Origin: Acidobacteriota bacterium
GTDB taxonomy: Bacteria; Acidobacteriota; Blastocatellia; Pyrinomonadales; Pyrinomonadaceae
Assembly (NCBI GenBank): GCA_003222835.1
Contig: QHXE01000188.1
Span: 1 to 7,372, forward strand
Length of the DNA: 7,372 nucleotides
Direction: 5' to 3'
In this document: positions 5,938-7,372 of the stretch, piece after piece
Layout of the letters: each line of letters opens with the position of its first letter
Numbering within the stretch: the stretch's first letter is position 1
Made by a program: the position numbers and the translations under genes
Notes under the pieces: model-generated
Told to the model about the DNA's origin: nothing
The model's database searches: none
The model's input: the letters and a program-made list of their open reading frames with translations, nothing else

Positions 5938-6790
5938 ATGAATGTAACCGGAAGTTCTCAATCGTGCAAAAAGATCGATGCGCAGGCGCTGGCCATAGCT
6001 GTTTTCAAGGATGACAAAGCGGACCAGGGACTTCTAAAAGAGCTGGATGCGGCCACCGGTGGTTTGGTTAGCCGTGTCATTGATACAGAGGAATTCAAGG
6101 CCAAGGAAGGCGAGACCGCCTATTTTCATATTGCGGACAGCGAATTGAACAAGACTCAACAAGTCTCACAATTGGCTGGAACGGCCTCGCGTTTTCTAAG
6201 AAGCAAAAATGCTAAGTCCGTTGCCATTATTCCGCGGGCTGAAGGTGATGTTGAGAAAGTTTCCCAGAGTGTAATCGCCGGCGCAATCATGGGCCTCTTC
6301 GAGCCCGACAAATACCGCACGAAGGACAAAGAGAAGCGCGAGCTCGATCGCCTTGTAGTTGCGATCGAAGGCGCTGACGAAAAGGTTCTGAAGCGTGGAG
6401 CTGAGCGTGGCCGCATCATCGGAGAGTCGGTTAACTTCACGCGCGATCTTGCCAATGAACCTGGCGTTTTCATGACGCCGACGATTCTGGCGGAACGTGC
6501 GAAGGAAATCGCCAAGACATTTGGCCTGAGCATCGACGTTCTCGATCAGAGACGAATGGAAAAATTGGGCATGGGTTCGCTTCTGGGCGTTTCTCGCGGG
6601 TCGGATGAGCCGCCGAAGCTCATCGTCTTGAAATACCAGCCGCGCAAAATTGATAAGCGACATAAGGATGAGTTGCTGGCGCTGGTCGGGAAGGGAATCA
6701 CTTTTGACTCAGGCGGTATTTCGTTGAAGCCCGGGGAAAACATGGAGTTGATGAAGTACGACATGACCGGCGCCGCGACAGTAATCGGCA
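5938..6790 (+). pseudogene. pepA: Leucyl aminopeptidase (M17/PepA family), N-terminal part, frame broken
   Basis: M17 aminopeptidases are cytoplasmic, usually hexameric two-metal enzymes that remove N-terminal residues from peptides. This part has the N-terminal macro-like domain (about 15-140), the linker SVNFTRDLANEPGVFMTPT (165-182) and the first half of the catalytic domain. VGKGITFDSGGISLKPG supplies K252, D257 and K264, and MKYDMTGAA supplies D275, matching bovine lens enzyme K250, D255, K262 and D273 in spacing. After G284 the family sequence stops; 19 unrelated codons lead to a stop at 6849. The ATG at 5938 has GAGAGGG 5 nt upstream, a good ribosome site. A second, in-frame loss is likely near residue 70 (HIADSEL to NKTQQ), where the family normally has a strand like RLLLVGLG. 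Without D332/E334 equivalents this fragment alone cannot bind both metals. Confidence 0.85.
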
Positions 6791-7351
6791 CCTGGCATTG
6801 CTCCTTGTTCCGAAAATCTGCCTTCGGGCAAAGCAACCAAGCCTGGTGATGTCTTGAGGGCGATGACCGGCAAGACAATCGAGGTGATTAATACCGACGC
6901 TGAAGGCCGCCTCGTGCTGGCTGACGCCATCGCGTATGCGAAGAAGCTTGGGGCGACGCGCATCATCGACATGGCGACGCTAACGGGCGCTGTTTCCATC
7001 GCCCTCGGCGACGTTAACACCGGGATCCTCGGCACGGATCAGTCTTTGATCGATGGAGTGATTGAAGCGGGAAAGGAAGTCGGAGAAAGATTCTGGCAGT
7101 TGCCGCTCGATAAGGAATATTCAAATCAAATCAAGAGTGACATTGCCGATATCAAGAACACCGGCGGAAAGAAAGCCGGGGCAATCACCGCGGCAGCCTT
7201 CTTGAAGGAATTCGTGGACGACACCCCCTGGGCTCACCTCGATATCGCTGGCACAGCCTGGGGCGATCCGGCGACACCCTTCCGCGCGAAGGGCCCCACC
7301 GGCATCGCGGTGCGCACCTTGATAGAATTTATCGAGCACGCCAGTCGCTGA
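6791..7351 (+). pseudogene. pepA: Leucyl aminopeptidase (M17/PepA family), C-terminal part, frame broken
   Basis: This is the rest of the same aminopeptidase in the next frame. It starts at the deletion with a stretch ending ENLPSGKATKPGDVLRAM, the usual family segment. NTDAEGRLVLADA follows, with the remaining metal ligands Asp and Glu (Asp codon at 6896-6898) and the catalytic Arg. Then come IIDMATLTGAVSIALG, IKSDIADIKNTGGKKAGAIT, WAHLDIAGTAW and KGPTGIAVRTLIEF to a normal C-terminus. Internal TTG at 6854 is only an apparent start; nothing marks it as a gene start. The Asp of KYDMTG to the Asp of NTDAEG is 136 nt here against 59-60 residues (177-180 nt) in known M17 enzymes, so 41-44 nt are missing, which breaks the frame. 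It is either a decayed gene or an assembly error. Confidence 0.87.
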
Positions 7352-7372
7352 AACGCGAGTTGATACGCTCGC

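Noticed and set aside
6854..7351. A separate short gene starting at TTG 6854
   Set aside because: Family sequence continues upstream of this codon in the same frame (GKATKPGDV), so it is the remainder of the aminopeptidase, not a new gene.

Overview
The window looks like chromosomal DNA of a soil-type bacterium with moderately high GC. Acidobacteriota, possibly Blastocatellia/Pyrinomonadales, is the best guess. This rests on the company kept by a CHAT protease, a DUF4384 protein and an ECF-like sigma factor with a zf-HC2 partner, and on the style of the palindromic intergenic repeats. It is an inference from recalled families, not from a search.

Left part (1-3463, all + strand): the end of a CHAT-domain (caspase-like) protein, a DUF4384 protein, a large ECF-like sigma factor with a long N-terminal extension and an insertion in its region 4, and a small soluble zinc-finger (ZAS/zf-HC2) probable anti-sigma factor. 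The last two genes are 6 nt apart and form an operon. Together they look like a signalling module: a protease and a ligand-binding type domain beside a sigma/anti-sigma switch. This is the candidate under-described system of the window.

Middle part (3480-4869, - strand): a multi-pass membrane glycosyltransferase of the PMT/GT39-like type. It is broken by a frameshift near 3920 and probably also carries an in-frame deletion at 4551/4552. It is convergent with the sigma module.

Right part (4870-7372, + strand): a 385-nt gap holding a 182-bp nested palindrome and a likely promoter, then an intact smpB (trans-translation), a 215-nt gap of repeat elements, and a leucyl aminopeptidase (pepA family, M17). 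The aminopeptidase has lost 41-44 nt between its second and third acidic metal ligands. This shifts the frame and splits it into two ORFs. It probably also carries an earlier in-frame deletion.

Two features stand out. First, a CHAT protease lies beside a sigma/anti-sigma pair, which recalls the CRISPR type III-E protease/sigma logic but has no CRISPR here. Second, several short deletions cluster in two otherwise well-conserved genes, from real decay or from assembly error. No tRNA, rRNA, CRISPR array or transposase gene was seen.
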